A stretch of DNA of 64,000 bases. It comes from Lactarius indigo. Its lineage: Eukaryota > Basidiomycota > Agaricomycetes > Russulales > Russulaceae. The number at the start of each line of letters is the position of its first letter. Position 1 is the first letter of the stretch. The translations under genes were made by a program, and so were the position numbers. This document shows positions 59,801 to 64,000 of this stretch, in pieces. The stretch covers positions 1,116,001 to 1,180,000 of the forward strand of contig JAFKAC010000013.1 of NCBI GenBank assembly GCA_025766275.1. The letters are read 5' to 3'. Under the pieces are notes generated by a model, which saw only the letters and a program-made list of their open reading frames with translations, was not told where the DNA came from and did no database searches.

Positions 59801-60451
59801 GAGGCACGGTTTAAATACAAGGGCAGCGAGACAAGGAAACGTGGAGACAACGTGAGGAGACGCGGAACAAAATGGTAAGGTATGAGTGGCCGAGACGAGT
59901 AGCGCAGGACAAAATAACACAAAAGATAGGGACCGGAGGCAAAGGAAAGGGGCGAGGCGTGCACTAAGATTCAAAGGTCAGGGATTATCAAACCATGGAA
60001 GGAGACCAGCAAGAGACCGTGCCCCTGCCAGAGACAGAGAAGCGACGTGGCTGGTCGTCGAAGTCGTCGACAAATTGCGAAGTGATTCTTAAGTGACTTG
60101 ATAGTTTTAAGAGATAACGAAGACAGTTGGGGCTGTCGAGTGGAGGGAATGAAAAAGAACACGAGTCCCGAGGACGCGCGGCCTTGGAACGAGCGGCTGA
60201 CGATCCGTTATCGAGGCGACCCGCGTCGGCGTCCATCGCGACGTGGCGGGTGACGGGTTAATGGACCAATAAACGAGCGACGAGAGCGGAGGAAGAGAGA
60301 GAGTGTGTGGATGTGCGTGTGGAGAGATGGCGAATGTCACGGTGATGGCGGATATGTGTGACGGTCGTGGGAGTGCATGTCCGAATTGGCAGGTGTGCCC
60401 TGAAAATACCGTAAATATGGGCAATTGCGCGCTCAGCTCTCGAGCTGGCCC
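59801..60451. repeat. RPS18-downstream segment, unit B, right part
   Basis: Continues the interrupted unit: GGTTTAAAT here matches 43790-43798, and CAAACCATGGAAGGAGACC near 59989 matches CAAACCATGGAAAGAGACC near 44041. Ends at the stop of the zinc-finger gene. Purine-rich, without a gene. Confidence 0.75.
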
Positions 60452-60967
60452 TTACAACGTACGAGGTGGAAAGGAATATACTTTCTGAATCACCATCGAG
60501 CCCGAGTCTGCTCTCGAGTCTGCCCCATCAAGTGCCTTCTTATTTCGGCCCCACGGATCCAGCCACATACCCGGCTTTTGTAGTTCATAGGCCTTCACTT
60601 GAACCGAAACAATCGCCTGGTCCTCCCCCTCACGGAGGGAAATGGCGCCGTTGATGATCTGTTTCAGGATTAACCACGGATCGAATGTCTCAATTTGGCT
60701 CCGCTCAGGAATGCGACCATAATATTCGTGGTAACTGCGATGGTCCTCTTGTTGCCAGTGCTTCTTGAATAAGTCGGCACGATTTCCCCTCCACGTGCAA
60801 TGTGGAAGTGGGCAGTGGATGAAATACGGGACGTGTGTCAGCTCGTGTCTATCCCGCTCCTGCCGACGAGGGAACGATGCCAGGCAAATGCGGCACGGCC
60901 AGCGAATCCTCGTGGCAGTGGTGGGTGGTGTGATGGTGCTCTGGATAGAGTAGAATGGCGGGGGCAA
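60452..60967 (-). CDS. small C2H2 zinc-finger protein (intact copy)
   Basis: Single-exon frame of 171 residues starting MPPPFYSIQSTITPP. There are two zinc-finger patterns in tandem: CRICLASFPRRQERDRHELTH (C-x2-C-x12-H-x3-H; last H included) and C-x4-C-x12-H-x5-H from CPLPHC to HWQQEDH. The rest (ETFDPWLILKQIINGAISLR, VQVKAYELQKPGMWLDPW) is conserved in the broken unit A copy, which suggests real coding history. It lies at the far end of duplicated unit B. Function unknown; nucleic-acid binding is inferred from the fingers. Confidence 0.7.
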   Translation of the reverse strand: MPPPFYSIQSTITPPTTATRIRWPCRICLASFPRRQERDRHELTHVPYFIHCPLPHCTWRGNRADLFKKHWQQEDHRSYHEYYGRIPERSQIETFDPWLILKQIINGAISLREGEDQAIVSVQVKAYELQKPGMWLDPWGRNKKALDGADSRADSGSMVIQKVYSFPPRTL

Positions 60968-61182
60968 GTTCGGCTGTAACTGGACGCAGACAAGATCCTC
61001 GGCGTTGGCCAGTTGCTCAACAAGCTATTAGGGTTAAAACAAATGAATCATTAATTGATACATAGTCAGAGAAAATTAGACAGACTTGGTGGGACGCCGA
61101 GCACTGGCAGAAGTTTTTAAAGAGATTTTCGCCATGTGTGTGTTGGAAAAGGTAGCCGTGCATAGGACAACTGTTGTTCATA

Positions 61183-61425
61183 ATTGGGACAGGAAAGAGC
61201 GCGAGTTGGTAGGAGGACCAAGAGAGAAGAATGGCATAGTGCTAGTCGGTCGGGGAAAATCAGGCAGGTTATATACACATCTACTTCACGGTTGAGCTAG
61301 CACACGGACTGAACACTAGAGCACAGGTGCATCTAGGCAATTGGCAAGAAGCACCATAAAAGCTACGATAAGCACCACATCGTGTCGATCTAAAGCCTCA
61401 TGTGGGGCACTTGGGGGTCTGTAGT
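61183..61425. repeat. repeat X, second copy
   Basis: Diverged copy of 50985-51262, at the same relative place after the zinc-finger gene. No gene seen. Confidence 0.65.
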
Positions 61426-62527
61426 GTTGAAGGCACAGATCTCAGTCTACGTGCACTAGGTGGGAGATGGTTGTATGGTGCCCGTAGTCCGGCGGATCTA
61501 AAGAAGGTGACTCGAATGTTTACGTCCTGGTCTGCGCCGTGAACTTGAATCTCCTGAGTTGTGTGTGAAGCCGCGCCATTGACCCACCGATCAGCACGCC
61601 CCGCTTTCACCCCGGTCATCTCTGATGCTGCGCGCCGCACTAAGCGCGTCCTTTTAGTATGAACGAACGCGTGAGATGAGTCCTCTCGGCCCTCATAAGC
61701 CCGGGGCGTCAGTATTGAACCATGAACACGGTTCAACATAGACAGGAACCTGCGCGATCCCGAACAACCTGAAAGCAACAACCACGCCTTGACGCGTGTG
61801 TTATCCTGCTCATTAATAACCATTAGGGGGGGCAGAAGCGGTTATGTATGCAGAGACTTACGTGAAGCACTAGCCTGAGCACGTGTACATGGTAGAAACG
61901 GGGAATGGCCTGCATATAACTTTAACGTTGTCTTCTTACGTTATCTTACGTGAAACCTGGATCCCCCTTTTCTTCCTGGCACATTTCAGATACCGTCACT
62001 GAGGTTCTGATGCTGTACTTGACAAAGCCTCATGTTAGACTCATGTCAACCGTTCCGCAATTATCCTCCTGGAAGTCCTATTAACTCTTAATTCCTATCA
62101 TCCCCAACTGCATCGTGTGGCACACGCTGAATGAGATACAGGAAGTCATCTACCGTTTATTTTGCCCAGGGGTGCTCATGTATAGGAGACTTGGTATTTC
62201 AAGTAATGTTCTGCACTCTCAGGCGCACGAAAATGGATATTAAAAGAAAAATGAATAAACTTATGTCCTTCTTGGACGCTCTTTTGGCGTTCCAAAAGTT
62301 GGTGAATTGTCGGAAGGAGCCTTCACCGGCGGTATAATCGTTTGTGGTACCTTGTGCGAGTTAAATCAATGACGACACCCCCGATCCAGAAAAACTAGAG
62401 CTGGTGCAATCCTCGTTTCCTGGAATCTAAAAACAAAACTGACTCGCTTGTATCTTCGAGTGCCAGTTCGCCACAGCAAGATCGAGTAGATATCTGTACT
62501 ATCTATAACTTGAAAATGCCAATGGTA
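61426..62527. other. region between repeats X and Y
   Basis: 1.1 kb with no recognised gene. One minus-strand frame (61398-61823, 141 codons) shows no family or introns and was not called. Confidence 0.35.
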
Positions 62528-63060
62528 ATCATATAAGGCAGTTCACCTCACCAGCATTTCACGCAATTACTGGCGTGCCCTTGCCTACCTCTTTGAATGC
62601 CGGCATGTAGGCAACGCAGATCTTTGACGCTGTAGTCCTCATTGACCGGGCGTGCCAGCTCACGGTACCCCTTTCGCAATGGTACGTAATACGTACGTAA
62701 TCTTCGAGGGCGGTAACCTTGATATGGGCGCTCTGCAGAGTGTAACTACTCATCCTCTGATTCCCCTCTTGCAGGAATCTCCTGCGAATAGACATTCCGG
62801 AGGGACTATGCCGTGATTCCTCCCTACGCGTCTTGTTGGGGCCCCACACCTTACTCTTCATGCAGCTTCGTGAATAGCACACACCCCTCTCAAAGTCAAC
62901 AAAGGACACAGCCTCTACTGACCCACGCTTTAACATTTCTCTGAGCCTCCCCGGATATAGCTCAAAATTGTTTTTGGGTGTTGGCCGCCTCTTGGGCGTC
63001 CGTTCAAAATCGACTGTTTCATCGCTGGTCTCGAGATTCGAAGCTTATGACACATGAAGT
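62528..63060. repeat. repeat Y, second copy (upstream flank of RPS18 copy C)
   Basis: Homologous to parts of 51560-52720; see there for shared landmarks. No gene seen. Confidence 0.65.
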
Positions 63061-63220
63061 ACTACACACCTAAGACAAGCAACTTTTCACCTCACGGTCA
63101 GTGTCATGCCCTTACTTCGGTATGCGACATGTAAGTGGTGCAAATCCCTAGTAGACAAAAAAAACACCCTTTCTCAGTGGTTATTTTCTTTTCACAAATA
63201 ATCACTTCGACTGTGCCATC

Positions 63221-63432
63221 ATGTCACCTGTCTTCCCTGAATCCAATCAATACAGATGTCGACCTCGGCAAGCGGTATTTGGGCTTGTCGAAGAGCTGAC
63301 TTTCTAGGTTCCCAGAGCGGGCGAGCTTAACTCGAATGGACCGGAGGGGATCGTAACAATCATTCCGAACCCCACGCAGTTCAAGACCTCCCTATGGTTC
63401 CTGACTGTTGGGTGTCGAAGAAGTGCGGCAAA
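63221..63432 (+). pseudogene. RPS18 pseudogene, copy C
   Basis: Keeps an ATG (63221) and MSPVFPESNQY, but has the same two deletions as copy B: exon 1 runs into AGATGTCGACCTCGGCAAGC, and TGGTTCCTGAC runs into GTGTCGAAGAAG. Exon 3 remnants (GCGAGCTTAACTCG, CCCACGCAGTTCAAGA) are recognisable. Not functional. Confidence 0.88.
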
Positions 63433-64000
63433 GTGGCCGTTTATGCTGGAAGTATGGATCCGCGCTCACTGGTATCCCCTCCGATATTACTGTGTTTTTT
63501 CTTAATCTACGCATACATGACCGAATGTAAACGGCACGATCTGCTTTCCCACACATTTAAGTGGAATTGTTGTGACGCAGCAAGATCGCACGACAAACAG
63601 AGAGGTGATACTGTAAGGAGCATAAATAGATACTTGATTTAGGTAGTAGTTGAGGCAGAGGTAGGGCGATGTGTAGTGTCCGAAGGAAGGGTAAGGAATA
63701 GTGTGGAATCGTATCATAACACAACATACGAGATCATCATGCATATCGAATCGTAACTTGCATGTTTTATGGGAAGCGGAGACGCTGTATGGATATTGAG
63801 TCCTGTGAGCTGAAAGGCGCAGTGAGTATACCATGGAAGAGAGGGGGGAGAAAGAAACATAGGAAGGAATATAGCCAAGGGCTGGAGAGCGAATGGTTCG
63901 ATGATGCGATGCGATGACTTGTGAGGATGGGCTTGGGTGTCTTCGATTGGGCCCGACTTCCGGAGTAATCACACAGAGTTAGAGGGTAACAGACGGCGAC
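63433..64000. repeat. RPS18-downstream segment, unit C (runs off right edge)
   Basis: Homologous to 43145-43760 and 52998-53620: TGTAGTGTCCGAAGGAAGGG near 63672, GGGCCCGACTTCCGGAGTAA near 63949 and CACAGAGTTAGAGGGTAACA near 63971. The unit continues beyond the window. Confidence 0.7.

Overview
The window is genomic DNA of a filamentous basidiomycete, most likely an Agaricomycete. Genes are dense, on both strands, and cut by many short introns (mostly about 45-70 nt, GT..AG). The protein families fit: a RA-LRR-PP2C adenylate cyclase, DUF6533 membrane protein, Plavaka-type transposase, HAD-terpene cyclase fusion, and Zn2Cys6 regulators of Agaricomycete type. I see no bacterial, organellar or viral DNA, no tRNA or rRNA gene and no CRISPR array. 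All family names come from reading translations; no database search was run.

The first 42 kb is mostly conserved gene space. From left: the N-terminal two thirds of adenylate cyclase (minus, cut by the left edge); a NIPA-type Mg transporter (plus); a Zn2Cys6 regulator (minus); signal peptidase subunit 3 (minus); a GPAT of the Sct1/Gpt2 type (plus); a second, related Zn2Cys6 regulator (plus); a membrane-anchored cysteine synthase-like enzyme (minus); a CoA-binding protein (plus); a HAD-terpene cyclase fusion (plus); eIF3c (minus); mitochondrial L34 (plus); a TOG/CLASP-like protein (minus); alanyl-tRNA synthetase (plus); and ribosomal protein S18 (plus). Five pairs are head-to-head over 110-450 bp (cyclase/NIPA, SPC3/GPAT, cysteine synthase/CoA-binding, eIF3c/bL34m, TOG/AlaRS) and probably share promoters. 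Gene-poor gaps of 1-4.5 kb separate the blocks, the largest at 24.5-29.0 kb.

From 42.4 kb to the right edge the character changes. The RPS18 locus, its downstream DNA and a small C2H2 zinc-finger gene form a unit repeated about three times in tandem. Only the first RPS18 is intact. The other two are pseudogenes sharing the same two internal deletions. Conversely, the zinc-finger gene is intact in copy two and broken in copy one. Several elements have inserted: a 168-bp pogo-like MITE (TA duplication), a 1.54-kb non-autonomous hAT element (8-bp duplication) carrying an unexplained 337-codon ORF, and a 6.16-kb transposon with 35-bp terminal inverted repeats that splits the second copy. That transposon looks complete, with a full-length Plavaka-like transposase and a divergent DUF6532-like gene. 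A broken ankyrin-repeat gene and a DUF6533 membrane gene lie between copies one and two.

Most worth a second look: the two-gene transposon, whose empty site is visible in its sister copy; the shared-deletion RPS18 pseudogenes; the HAD-terpene cyclase with an altered catalytic DxDTT motif; an apparent one-base frameshift in the adenylate cyclase LRR region; and two regulators whose zinc cluster is C-terminal and split by an intron at the same codon position.
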